A DNA stretch of 64,000 bases, taken from positions 4,046-68,045 of the forward strand of contig NZ_JALBUS010000011.1 in NCBI RefSeq assembly GCF_033971885.1, given 5' to 3'. Shown piece by piece: positions 1-8,040 of this stretch (within the stretch, counting starts at the first letter, position 1; the number at the start of each line of letters is the position of its first letter). Made by a program: the position numbers and the translations under genes. This DNA is from Absicoccus intestinalis. GTDB taxonomy: Bacteria; Bacillota_I; Bacilli_A; Erysipelotrichales; Erysipelotrichaceae. Below the pieces are notes generated by a model. The model was not told the origin of the DNA. It was given only the letters and a program-made list of their open reading frames with translations, and searched no databases.

Positions 1-17
1 GATATTAAGATGCTAGA

Positions 18-221
18 TTGTATCAAAAAAAGTTGGGGTTTGATCCAACGGATAGAAAAGAATTGCATAACGCTTTGGATGAATATTATGGACCTATTGG
101 CTCTGAAAAAGACCAAGACTTATCTTCTGATCTTGCAATCGATGATAAGCCAAGCACTTGGAGTAAGCTTTCCCTAGAAGAAAGTGAATGGCTTCACAAA
201 AATCATCTAGTAGCTTTTTAG
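18..221 (+). CDS. Unidentified short ORF, possible gene fragment
   Basis: A 67-codon frame opens from a TTG and ends at a TAG. The frame is only open from position 9, because a TAA lies just upstream, and no ribosome binding site is visible. The predicted product is hydrophilic and acidic, with a DEYYGPIG stretch and a C-terminal EESEWLHKN stretch. I do not recognise a family. Composition is protein-like (few rare residues, amphipathic segments), so it may be the tail of a gene cut off near the window edge or a decayed remnant like the DNA that follows it. Confidence 0.3.
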   Translation: MYQKKLGFDPTDRKELHNALDEYYGPIGSEKDQDLSSDLAIDDKPSTWSKLSLEESEWLHKNHLVAF

Positions 222-437
222 TGGTGATAATGAATCATGTGCAGACATATTTATGCAGAAAAAATTGATCATGTATATGATGATCATTAAATACAATGCA
301 GGGCGGAAAGAATAGTATGTACCTGCATTTTTGTGGCAAAATAGAAAGGGAAGTTATGCACGTGAAAGATCGTAAGCGTCAGATTAAATAGTAGATTTCC
401 ATTCATCAATAAATCTTCAATAATTTTGGTGAATACA

Positions 438-472
438 ATGAAAGTTTTTGGACCAGCTCCAAAAACTTTCAT
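438..472. repeat. Perfect 15-bp inverted repeat (hairpin)
   Basis: ATGAAAGTTTTTGGA at 438-452 is matched exactly by its reverse complement at 458-472, with a 5-base loop. It has no T-run on either side, so it is not a normal intrinsic terminator. It could be an end of a small degenerate mobile element or an RNA hairpin. Confidence 0.6.
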
Positions 473-474
473 AA

Positions 475-681
475 ATTCTAGATTGGAGTCTAAATGATAA
501 GAAGGTTGAATTATCTCCTATAAAACAGGTGTATATTGAAATTTAAACGGATCAGGAATTTGTCCACACCCCCAACGGGTTGATTATATATTGGCATGAA
601 CACGAAGTTGGAGTAATACAATTAGATTTTTATTTTGGTTAGTACAAAATTCGAAATGTCCGCTGGAAGCCATAAATCTAG
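475..681 (+). pseudogene. Decayed coding remnant, unknown family
   Basis: One frame (first codon position at 484) reads as plausible protein on both sides of two stops, TAA at 544-546 and TAG at 640-642. Between the stops it reads DQEFVHTPNGLIIYWHEHE and onward to LDFYFG, which is more protein-like than random AT-rich DNA. No start codon with a ribosome binding site is visible. I do not recognise the family. It may instead be chance reading of non-coding DNA. Confidence 0.3.
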
Positions 682-720
682 TATAAATGTTGATAATCTA
701 TGGAAAGGAATAATAAAAAA

Positions 721-767
721 GATATAGGCGTTGCCCCCGCCATAAAGGGCAGAGGGGCGCCTATATC
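721..767 (-). terminator. Intrinsic terminator, minus strand
   Basis: GATATAGGCG (721-730) pairs with CGCCTATATC (758-767). Inner GC-rich segments extend the stem. On the minus strand the hairpin is followed by six Ts and an AT-rich tail (715-720 read in reverse). It sits directly downstream of the decayed minus-strand sequence at 789-1150, which suggests a real gene once ended here. Confidence 0.7.
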
Positions 768-788
768 GATAATCGGATTATCATAGTA

Positions 789-1150
789 TTACATTTGTTT
801 CAATTCTATAGATAAATAGGATTGAATGAAAATTCCCGCTTTAGAAGCATGATCTACTGATATTTCGAAATAATATATTACTGGAATTTGAAAGAATGAT
901 CAATTTGCTTAATAATGTCATTCATAACGGATGAAATAAAACCGCAAACATTTTGACTCGTATCTAGTCATAAAGTTGCGATTCGTTTTGATTGTTTTCC
1001 TAGAAATAAGATGCGGTTCTATAATACTGTAAGTGTACCTTTATGTAGTAATTGTGCTCGATGACCACGGGTGCTTCATCTGCCATGTCATGAAGGCATA
1101 TACTTTATCTCCTTTGTATTTTTTATACAACCTTTCATTTTTATAGCTTG
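789..1150 (-). pseudogene. Decayed minus-strand gene remnant
   Basis: Read on the minus strand, the last part gives an uninterrupted, protein-like C-terminus (VDHASKAGIFIQSYLSIEL) ending at a TAA at 789-791, 22 bases before a strong terminator. Further upstream, protein-like segments continue but switch frame and are broken by several stops (for example QNVCGFISSVMNDIIKQID in another frame). This is the signature of a gene inactivated by frameshifts. The family is not recognised. Confidence 0.35.
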
Positions 1151-1324
1151 TTTTGCAGAAAAACAAGTCGGATCATATAATATGAAATACTTCAGTAATG
1201 GAGAGAATGTGAACAGTTGAATGTTGGTTGTCTAGTGAAGAATCGTACATATTGCTGGTTGGTTTTCCAAACCGGATCAATGAAAGATCCAATTTTATCC
1301 TATTGTGTCTTCATGCTTTCAAGG

Positions 1325-1354
1325 AAAAAAAGATGCACATTTTTGGGTGCATCT
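1325..1354 (-). terminator. Intrinsic terminator of the decarboxylase gene
   Basis: AGATGCAC (1331-1338) pairs with GTGCATCT (1347-1354). On the minus strand the hairpin is followed by a run of Ts (1325-1330). It lies eight bases beyond the stop codon of the decarboxylase gene. Confidence 0.8.
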
Positions 1355-1361
1355 TATTGGT

Positions 1362-2711
1362 TTATTCATCAACGATCGCAATGGTTTGTACGTCATAGGT
1401 TTGTAGAACATCCACCATTTCTTTGGTGATGATTTCACCACTGACTGCAATTGGAATTGCAGGTGGACAAGATACGGATGGTTCACTACAAATATGTCCA
1501 ATGGCTTCGGTTACGGGGACGAATGCTTGACGACTTAAGATAGCTTGGCGAATCGAAAGTTTTCGTGTTGGCTGTACCTGGAACAAAGCTTGTTGCGTGG
1601 ATGGTAAAGGTTGTTTGTGTGGTGTTTCCAGTAGGGTTTGTTTTAAGCGTTTAAAATCGATGGGACGATTTTGTGGGGTAAACATGCAAACAAGAAAATC
1701 ACTATCTGCGAATTCAGGTTCGGCATGATGGGCACGCAATCGTTCGGCGAGTTCATAGCCATGGATGCCCATTTGTGAAGCATGGATCGTTACCTTGGTT
1801 TTTTCTGAAGGTAAAACCGGAATGTTTGCTTGTATTAGTTCTGCTTTTAATTGATCTAGTTTTTGAATTAAAGTTTTTAATTCCGAACGAAAAGAAGTAT
1901 CTAAATAGGCATTGCATCGATCTAAAGATTGCAAGATCAAATAGGATGGACTGGTTGACCCAAATAACATCATGGATGCTTTGGCCATTGGACCAACTTC
2001 TTGATTGGCTTGCTGGGAAAGGTGCAAATAAGAGCCTCCTGTTACGACAGGAAGGGTCTTATGGGCAGAATCGCAACTCATATAGGCGCCTAGGTCGATA
2101 GGATGTTGGGATTCGGGTAAAAAGTGTAAATAGGCACCATGTGCATTATCGACTAATAAGGGTACATCATATTCTTTGCAAACTTCAGCAAGGGCTTTGA
2201 TATCGCTCATTTGACCGAGATAATCCGGACTCGTTATATATACGCCAATGGGTAAGGTATTGGCTTGTTCGAATTTTTGTTTGACCTGTTCCGGTGTTAC
2301 CACAACAGAACAAATGGATACTTGTTCTTCGTTAGGCATGATCCAGTCAATATCAATATCTAATAGGGCACAGGCATATAATAAAGCTTTATGGGCATTA
2401 CGGCCGGCTACGATATAAGGTCTGGTTTTTAATGGTTTTCGTTTGTATGCCAGGGCAATCATGGTACGAATGCTGAGACTCGAACCTTCCGCAGAATACA
2501 ATGTTTTTCCGGTATGGAAAAGCTTGGATGCATTTTCTTCACTTTGAGCAATAATGCCATCGGCTTCATAAAGGGCATCGGCCCCTTTGATTTCTGTAAT
2601 ATCCAGGCTTTCAAAACCAAGAATATTTTGGCCTTTATGACCAGGCATATGTAGTCGTGATGTGTCACTTTCTTGATAGTTTTTGACAAAATCACAAATT
2701 GGTGTCTTCAT
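1362..2711 (-). CDS. Orn/Lys/Arg decarboxylase family protein
   Basis: This is a PLP-dependent (fold type I) basic amino-acid decarboxylase of about 450 residues. Such enzymes remove the alpha-carboxyl of lysine, arginine or ornithine to give a polyamine or diamine in the cytoplasm. Visible motifs are MPGHKG near residue 22, the cofactor aspartate in LVDNAHGA near 188, and SAHKTLP with the Schiff-base lysine near 218. A C-terminal decarboxylase domain follows. I chose the ATG at 2711 because GGTGGAAAG lies upstream; the longer frame upstream has no ribosome binding site. It overlaps the end of the transporter gene by 20 bases, so the two are probably translated together. The exact substrate cannot be told; small Gram-positive members of this kind include arginine and lysine decarboxylases. 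Confidence 0.85.
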   Translation of the reverse strand: MKTPICDFVKNYQESDTSRLHMPGHKGQNILGFESLDITEIKGADALYEADGIIAQSEENASKLFHTGKTLYSAEGSSLSIRTMIALAYKRKPLKTRPYIVAGRNAHKALLYACALLDIDIDWIMPNEEQVSICSVVVTPEQVKQKFEQANTLPIGVYITSPDYLGQMSDIKALAEVCKEYDVPLLVDNAHGAYLHFLPESQHPIDLGAYMSCDSAHKTLPVVTGGSYLHLSQQANQEVGPMAKASMMLFGSTSPSYLILQSLDRCNAYLDTSFRSELKTLIQKLDQLKAELIQANIPVLPSEKTKVTIHASQMGIHGYELAERLRAHHAEPEFADSDFLVCMFTPQNRPIDFKRLKQTLLETPHKQPLPSTQQALFQVQPTRKLSIRQAILSRQAFVPVTEAIGHICSEPSVSCPPAIPIAVSGEIITKEMVDVLQTYDVQTIAIVDE

Positions 2712-4071
2712 CTTTGATCTTTCCACCAGTTGGAACCTTTTCTTTATATATGCGTACCAAAGTGCCACTGAGCAATAATAAGGCAATTAAGTTTGGAATA
2801 GCCATCAAGCCATTGGCGGTATCGGCTAGATCCCATACAAACTCTAAGCCACCAACAGAACCTACAACAATGAAGGCAATCCATATCCATCGAATAGGTA
2901 AAACTGCTTTTTTGCCCCAAATAAATTCACCTGAAACTTCACATAGGAAGCTTGAAGTGATCAAGCAGCTATAACCAAACAAGAACGTACTGATCAAAAT
3001 GAAATAATTACCGATGGATCCTGGCAGGAAGGTCGAGAATGCATGCATGGCTAATTCTGTACCGGACATGCCACTGACCCATTTTCCCGATAATATAATA
3101 ACGAGTCCCGTTACTGTATTGATGATCATTGTATCTAGGAATACTTCCACAATGCCCCAAAATCCTTGGTTTTCAATATAGTCCACATCGGCCGAACAGT
3201 TCAGGGTTGGACTGGATCCCATACCGGCTTCGTTTGAGTTTAATCCGCGGGCTAAGCCGACAGTCATAATTTGCATGACGGTTGCTCCGGCAAATCCGCC
3301 AGCCGCTCCTTGTGGTGTGAATGCACCTATGATGATCGAGGCAAATGCATGTGGCAATTGTGGTAAATGTAAAATGACGATCATGGTACCAATGAAGATA
3401 TAAATTAGACTCATAAGTGGGGTTAGCCATTCACATACGTTACCAATACGAGTGATTCCACCTAGAATAACTATGGCTGTTAGGAAAGCCATCACAATAC
3501 CAGATGCCAATGGTGGAATATGCCATTGGGCTTGAATGCCTAATACAATACTGTTGGTGTCGACGATGGCGCTACATACCATGTAGGCAAAAATGGCCAT
3601 AATACAAAAGAAATAAGCCATCCATTTGGATTTTAATCCTTTGTAGATGTAAAACATGGCTCCACCAATGTATTCGCCACGTTCATTTTTTTCACGATAA
3701 TATAAGCCTAATGAAATTTCGGCAAATTTGGTTGCCATGCCAAAAAAAGCCGATAACCACATCCAAAATAGAGCGCCAGGACCGCCAGTTGCGACCGCTG
3801 TAGCAACACCAGTAATATTTCCCGTTCCAACGACACAGGCAATGGAGGCAAGTCCGGCTTTGGCACTGGCAATCGTACCTTGTTCGGTTTGACGTCGATG
3901 GTCTTCTTTCATTCGTCCCAAAGTTACTTTGCGAATATCTTTGATTCGTGATAGTTGTGGGAATTTCAAACGTACAGAAAGAAAGATACCGGTTCCTAAT
4001 AAGAGGACAATCATGATTGGCCCCCATACGATATCATTCACAAAACTGTTAACTGAATTAATGATCTCCAT
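2692..4071 (-). CDS. AGCS-family amino acid (alanine/glycine):cation symporter
   Basis: A 459-residue polytopic membrane protein of the alanine/glycine:cation symporter family, which imports small amino acids with sodium or protons. The family signature is clear near residue 80 (VGTGNITGVATAVATGGPGA), and about ten or more hydrophobic segments can be counted. The N-terminus has a first membrane helix after a short cytoplasmic stretch, as usual. AGGAGAG precedes the ATG. It is co-transcribed with the decarboxylase, which overlaps its 3' end. That pairing suggests transport of the decarboxylase substrate or product, or simple operon sharing. The true substrate is not shown by sequence. Confidence 0.9.
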   Translation of the reverse strand: MEIINSVNSFVNDIVWGPIMIVLLLGTGIFLSVRLKFPQLSRIKDIRKVTLGRMKEDHRRQTEQGTIASAKAGLASIACVVGTGNITGVATAVATGGPGALFWMWLSAFFGMATKFAEISLGLYYREKNERGEYIGGAMFYIYKGLKSKWMAYFFCIMAIFAYMVCSAIVDTNSIVLGIQAQWHIPPLASGIVMAFLTAIVILGGITRIGNVCEWLTPLMSLIYIFIGTMIVILHLPQLPHAFASIIIGAFTPQGAAGGFAGATVMQIMTVGLARGLNSNEAGMGSSPTLNCSADVDYIENQGFWGIVEVFLDTMIINTVTGLVIILSGKWVSGMSGTELAMHAFSTFLPGSIGNYFILISTFLFGYSCLITSSFLCEVSGEFIWGKKAVLPIRWIWIAFIVVGSVGGLEFVWDLADTANGLMAIPNLIALLLLSGTLVRIYKEKVPTGGKIKDEDTNL

Positions 4072-4211
4072 TTCTCTTCTCTCCTTTATGTATTGATCAT
4101 ACTTCCATATTTAATCATAGGTAGAATGAATATGCTAATAAAAAATAGATGTATTCATTTTTTTCTATGGAACAGTGAAAGATGTGTATGCTTTTAAATG
4201 AAGGATTCAAA

Positions 4212-4247
4212 AATGAAAAACCGGCAACACATTAGATATTGTCGGTT
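4212..4247 (-). terminator. Intrinsic terminator after serA
   Basis: AACCGGCAAC (4219-4228) pairs, with G-U wobbles, with ATTGTCGGTT (4238-4247). On the minus strand it runs into TTTTTCATTTTT. It ends the serC-serA transcript. Confidence 0.7.
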
Positions 4248-4276
4248 GATTCAAAACAAGCGTTTTATCCAATTAT

Positions 4277-5440
4277 TTAGTCATGGTATGTTGTAACGCG
4301 AATAATTCCATCCAGTGTTTTCAGTTTTTGAAGGGATTCCGCTAATGGTTCTTTGTCTAAATCCAACATCGTAACGGCAACATCACCGCGTGATTTATTA
4401 ATCATGTTTTCAATGTTGTTGGTTTCGGAGAAGCTATCTGTAATCTTACTGATCATTCTTGGTTTATTGACATGGATCACCGAAACACGATAATTGTGGT
4501 TCCATTCCATTTCGCATCGAGGCAAGTTGACTGAATTGACAATATTACCATGTTCCAAGTAGTCCATAACTTCTTTGGCTGCATTTACGGCACAATTTTC
4601 TTCACTTTCTGCTGTTGATGCACCTAAATGAGGAATAGGAATACAATGTGGATGACCAGCTAGTTTTGGTGTTGGGAAGTCAGTTACATAAACGGCAACT
4701 TTTCCAGAATCTAATGCTTCTAGCATATCTTCTTCATTGACCAATCCACCACGTGCCATGTTTAAGATTTTCACACCATCTTTCATTTGGCTGATTGTTT
4801 CTTTGTTGATGGTATTCATCGTATCTGGCGTTTGAGGAATATGAATGGTAATGAAGTCGGAGTTTTTCAAGACGCCTTCCAATGTGTTTTCATGTTTGAC
4901 CCAACGAGACAAACGCCAAGCGGCATCGACAGTCATATAGGGGTCGTAACCATGAACTTCCATGTCAAAGCGTAAAGCTGCATTGGCTACACGACGGCCG
5001 ATGGCACCACCAACACCAATGATACCTAAACTTTTTCCGGCCAATTCATTACCGGCATATTTTTTCTTTTGTTTTTCCATATCTTTAGCAAGATTTGGAT
5101 TGTCTGTTTGGCTTTTTGCCCATGTGATGGCATTGTAGATATCACGAGATGCGAGTAACATGCCGGCAAAGACTAATTCTTTAACGGCATTGGCATTGGC
5201 ACCTGGGGTATTAAATACGGCAATACCTTTTTTTGTACATGTTTCAATATCGATATTGTTGACACCAGCTCCAGCACGGGCAATGGCTTTTAGGTTTGGA
5301 TTATAGTCGATATCGTGTAAATTGGCACTACGTACGACAATGGCATCTTCATTGGTTTTATCATCGCCAATTTCGTATTGATCGGTAAATTGATCCAATC
5401 CAGCTTTGGCAATGTTGTTATAGAGTTTGACCGTGTACAT
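4277..5440 (-). CDS. serA: D-3-phosphoglycerate dehydrogenase
   Basis: Oxidises 3-phosphoglycerate to 3-phosphohydroxypyruvate with NAD, the first step of serine synthesis. The 387-residue length is that of the short SerA form with one C-terminal ACT domain. The NAD-binding motif GIIGVGGAIGRR is near residues 139-150, the substrate arginine is in NMARGGLV (about R230), and the catalytic histidine is in PIPHLGAST (about H271). The final ~75 residues (VIHVNKPRMISKITDSF onward) are the ACT domain. The catalytic glutamate region is odd: it reads VTDFPTPKL, where I would expect an acidic residue just after the FP. The start codon overlaps the serC stop (TAATG), implying translational coupling. Confidence 0.93.
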   Translation of the reverse strand: MYTVKLYNNIAKAGLDQFTDQYEIGDDKTNEDAIVVRSANLHDIDYNPNLKAIARAGAGVNNIDIETCTKKGIAVFNTPGANANAVKELVFAGMLLASRDIYNAITWAKSQTDNPNLAKDMEKQKKKYAGNELAGKSLGIIGVGGAIGRRVANAALRFDMEVHGYDPYMTVDAAWRLSRWVKHENTLEGVLKNSDFITIHIPQTPDTMNTINKETISQMKDGVKILNMARGGLVNEEDMLEALDSGKVAVYVTDFPTPKLAGHPHCIPIPHLGASTAESEENCAVNAAKEVMDYLEHGNIVNSVNLPRCEMEWNHNYRVSVIHVNKPRMISKITDSFSETNNIENMINKSRGDVAVTMLDLDKEPLAESLQKLKTLDGIIRVTTYHD

Positions 5441-6522
5441 TATGCATTCTCCTTTTCGAATTTCTTCATAAAGTCAATCAAATAATCTACAGCTTCTTCG
5501 GTAACGGCATTGTAGATACTTGCACGCATACCACCAACCGAACGATGGCCTTTGATATTCGCAATACCAGCTTTTTTTGCTTCAGCAACGAATTTCTTAT
5601 CTAATTCATCATCACCGGTCACAAATGGAACATTCATAAGTGAGCGGTCTTCTTTGTTGACATTGTTTGTATACAATTTTGAATTATCAATGTAGTCGTA
5701 TAATTTCTTAGCTTTGCGTTGGTTGATCTTTTCCATGTTTTCCAAGCCACCAATGACTTCTTCTAACCATTGGCAAGTTAAGCCAACCATATAGATGCCC
5801 CAAGTTGGAGGCGTATTGAACATAGAATCTTTTTCGGCATGTACTTTATAAGACAACATGCTTGGTAATTTATCTTGATCTGCACGATCTAATAATTCTT
5901 TTTTAAGAATAACGATGGTTACACCGGCAGGTCCCATATTTTTTTGTGCACCAGCAAAGATCAAATCATATTTTGTGACATCAACGGGTTCTGAGCAGAT
6001 GCAGCTAGATAAATCGGCAACTAATAATTTTCCATCGTGTGGTGGTAATTGTTTATATTTAGTTCCAAAAATAGTATTGTTTTCGCAAATATAAACATAA
6101 TCCGTTTTTGGATCTAAATCTTCTTGTTTGATTTTTGGAATATATGTGTAGTTATCTTCTTTACTAGAAGCTGCAACATGAACATAACCAATTTTCTTTT
6201 GTTCTTTGATGGCTTTCTTTGTCCACTGTCCGGTATCGATGATATCAGCACCATTTTGTAACAAGTTCAATGCAACCATGAAGAATTGCGTAGAACCTCC
6301 ACCTTGTAAAAATAAAATGTCATAGTCTTCGGGGATGTCCATCAAGCGACGAAGGCTAGCTTTGGCATTATCTATGATTTCTTTGAACTCAGCAGATCGA
6401 TGTGACATCTCCATGACGGACATACCACTTTCGTGATAATCCAACATTTCGGCTTGGGCCTTTTTTAATACCCATTCGGGGATGGCAGCGGGTCCGGCTG
6501 CAAAGTTATAAACTCTTGTCAT
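5440..6522 (-). CDS. serC: Phosphoserine aminotransferase
   Basis: A PLP enzyme that converts 3-phosphohydroxypyruvate and glutamate to phosphoserine and 2-oxoglutarate. All 360 residues align with the family pattern: N-terminal YNFAAGPAAIP, cofactor loop GGGSTQF near 74-80, and the Schiff-base lysine in GAQKNMGPAG (about K194). It is the first gene of a two-gene serine operon with serA, with the expected order and a one-base overlap. AAAGGAAG precedes the ATG, and a good promoter lies just upstream. No serB phosphatase is visible nearby. Confidence 0.95.
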   Translation of the reverse strand: MTRVYNFAAGPAAIPEWVLKKAQAEMLDYHESGMSVMEMSHRSAEFKEIIDNAKASLRRLMDIPEDYDILFLQGGGSTQFFMVALNLLQNGADIIDTGQWTKKAIKEQKKIGYVHVAASSKEDNYTYIPKIKQEDLDPKTDYVYICENNTIFGTKYKQLPPHDGKLLVADLSSCICSEPVDVTKYDLIFAGAQKNMGPAGVTIVILKKELLDRADQDKLPSMLSYKVHAEKDSMFNTPPTWGIYMVGLTCQWLEEVIGGLENMEKINQRKAKKLYDYIDNSKLYTNNVNKEDRSLMNVPFVTGDDELDKKFVAEAKKAGIANIKGHRSVGGMRASIYNAVTEEAVDYLIDFMKKFEKENA

Positions 6523-6556
6523 TTTTTATACTTCCTTTCGTGACTGTACTTTTTTT

Positions 6557-6584
6557 ATTATACGTATTCAATCAATAAATGCAA
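6557..6584 (-). promoter_or_regulatory. Promoter of serC-serA
   Basis: On the minus strand TTGCAT (6579-6584) is followed after 16 bases by TATAAT (6557-6562), about 35 bases upstream of the serC start. Confidence 0.65.
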
Positions 6585-6607
6585 GAGAAATGTTCATAAA
6601 ATAAAAT

Positions 6608-6623
6608 CAAATGTATACATTTG
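6608..6623. promoter_or_regulatory. Perfect 16-bp palindrome between serC and mgtE
   Basis: CAAATGTATACATTTG is a perfect palindrome upstream of the serC -35 box, with a further TGTACA half-like sequence a few bases away. Its placement between divergent genes fits an operator. The regulator is unknown. Confidence 0.5.
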
Positions 6624-6692
6624 GTGTACATTGCTTTATAGCTTTGTTTTGTTATTTTTCAGTGTTAAAATTGATTCGTGGAGGTGATATCT

Positions 6693-8036
6693 ATGGAGAA
6701 AATTACACAAGAAAAGTTGCAAGATGCCTTGCAAAATCAAGATTCTTTTTTAGCATTCTATATGGATGTAGAACCCGTTGATTTAGCACTAGCTATAGAA
6801 AATCTAGATGATGACGATATTCAAAAGATTTGCCAATGGTTAGAGGATGAGCCTTTGAGTGAATTGATCGAAGATGCCGATGATGATTTACGACTTCGTT
6901 TATCTTCTTTCATAGATGATCATCGCTTGCTTTCTGTATTTAACTTTATGCAGAAGGATGATATTGTCGATATTATTGGTGATTTGCCCACTGGCCGAAA
7001 GAAAGCATTGATCAATTTAATGCGTTCGGGTGATCAAAAGATTATTAAAGAATTGTTGAAATATCCAGAAGAATCGGCTGGTGGTATCATGACCACTTCC
7101 TATATTGCTATTAAAGCCAACTGGACGGTTGCTCAATCTTTACAGCGTATTCGTGAAATTGCAGATAAGTCCGAGGTTATCGAAACGTTATTTGTTATCG
7201 ATGATACGAAACGTTTGATTGGTGAAGTAGATCTTCGTAATATGTTGGGTGCACAAAAGGCACAGCGAATTTCAACGATTATGGATGATTCAGTTATTTC
7301 CGTTCAACCTGAAGTGGATCAGGAACAAGTGGCTCGTTTGGTTTCGCGATATGATTTAACTTCCATTCCGGTTGTCAATAAACGAGGAGCTATCTTAGGT
7401 ATCATCACAGTCGATGATGTCATTGATGTTATCGTTGAAGAATATGAAGAAGATATGTTACAGATGGCCGGAGTCAATCGGGAAGAGGATCTTTCAAGTA
7501 CTTTATCCGAATCAATCCGTATGCGATTGCCTTGGTTGATGGTTAATTTATTGACGGCTTTTTTAGCTTCGTTTACTGTTAAGATGTTTCAAAATACAAT
7601 TGAACAAGTTGTGGCTTTATCCGCTACCATGACCATTGTAACAGGAATGGGTGGTAATGCTGGAACACAAACGATGTCGATTTTAGTTCGTGAGTTAGCG
7701 AAAAGAGAAATTTCTTTAAAAGAAAATTGGAAAGCTCTAGTAAAAGAATTGCTATTAAGTGTTGTAGATGGTGCTGCAACCGGTATTGTTACGGCTATCA
7801 TTGTGTATTTTATGTATGGAAATTTCTATTTGGCTTTGATCATTTTTATTGCCATGATTGGTAATTTATTGGTTTCTGGTTTATTTGGCTTCTTGGTGCC
7901 TTTAGGTTTAAAGAAGTTACATGCAGATCCAGCTATTTCATCGACGATATTTGTTACAACGGCAACGGATGTTTTAGGCTTTTTTATTTTCTTAGGTTTA
8001 GCAAAATTATTTATATCGCACTTAGCAGGAATGTAG
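6693..8036 (+). CDS. mgtE: Magnesium transporter MgtE
   Basis: A dimeric Mg2+ channel/transporter gated by cytosolic Mg2+. The protein (447 residues) has the three expected parts: an acidic N-terminal helical domain (to about 125), a CBS-domain pair (about 130-255), and five membrane helices in the last ~180 residues including the conserved VTGMGGNAGTQ segment. I start at the ATG at 6693 because GGAGGTGAT sits directly before it; a GTG 15 bases upstream lies inside that ribosome binding site. No M-box riboswitch is seen in the 170-base upstream region. CapA follows four bases after the stop. Confidence 0.95.
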   Translation: MEKITQEKLQDALQNQDSFLAFYMDVEPVDLALAIENLDDDDIQKICQWLEDEPLSELIEDADDDLRLRLSSFIDDHRLLSVFNFMQKDDIVDIIGDLPTGRKKALINLMRSGDQKIIKELLKYPEESAGGIMTTSYIAIKANWTVAQSLQRIREIADKSEVIETLFVIDDTKRLIGEVDLRNMLGAQKAQRISTIMDDSVISVQPEVDQEQVARLVSRYDLTSIPVVNKRGAILGIITVDDVIDVIVEEYEEDMLQMAGVNREEDLSSTLSESIRMRLPWLMVNLLTAFLASFTVKMFQNTIEQVVALSATMTIVTGMGGNAGTQTMSILVRELAKREISLKENWKALVKELLLSVVDGAATGIVTAIIVYFMYGNFYLALIIFIAMIGNLLVSGLFGFLVPLGLKKLHADPAISSTIFVTTATDVLGFFIFLGLAKLFISHLAGM

Positions 8037-8040
8037 AAGT

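Larger units (their letters stand above)
222..1330. other. Gene-poor stretch with decayed coding sequence
   Basis: About 1.1 kb has no intact gene I can support. It contains a perfect hairpin (438-472), a plus-strand reading frame with in-frame stops (475-681), a strong minus-strand terminator (721-767) and, upstream of that terminator, minus-strand sequence that still reads as protein in pieces (789-1150). From 1150 to 1330 I see nothing definite. The pattern is that of genes decaying by point stops and frameshifts. Confidence 0.5.

Noticed and set aside
1775..2101. 108-codon plus-strand frame in the decarboxylase gene
   Set aside because: Antisense shadow of a well-supported gene, without a ribosome binding site.
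6523..6692. M-box magnesium riboswitch before mgtE
   Set aside because: The 170-base region is AT-rich, and no conserved M-box stem or long leader is visible; there is only a simple palindrome.
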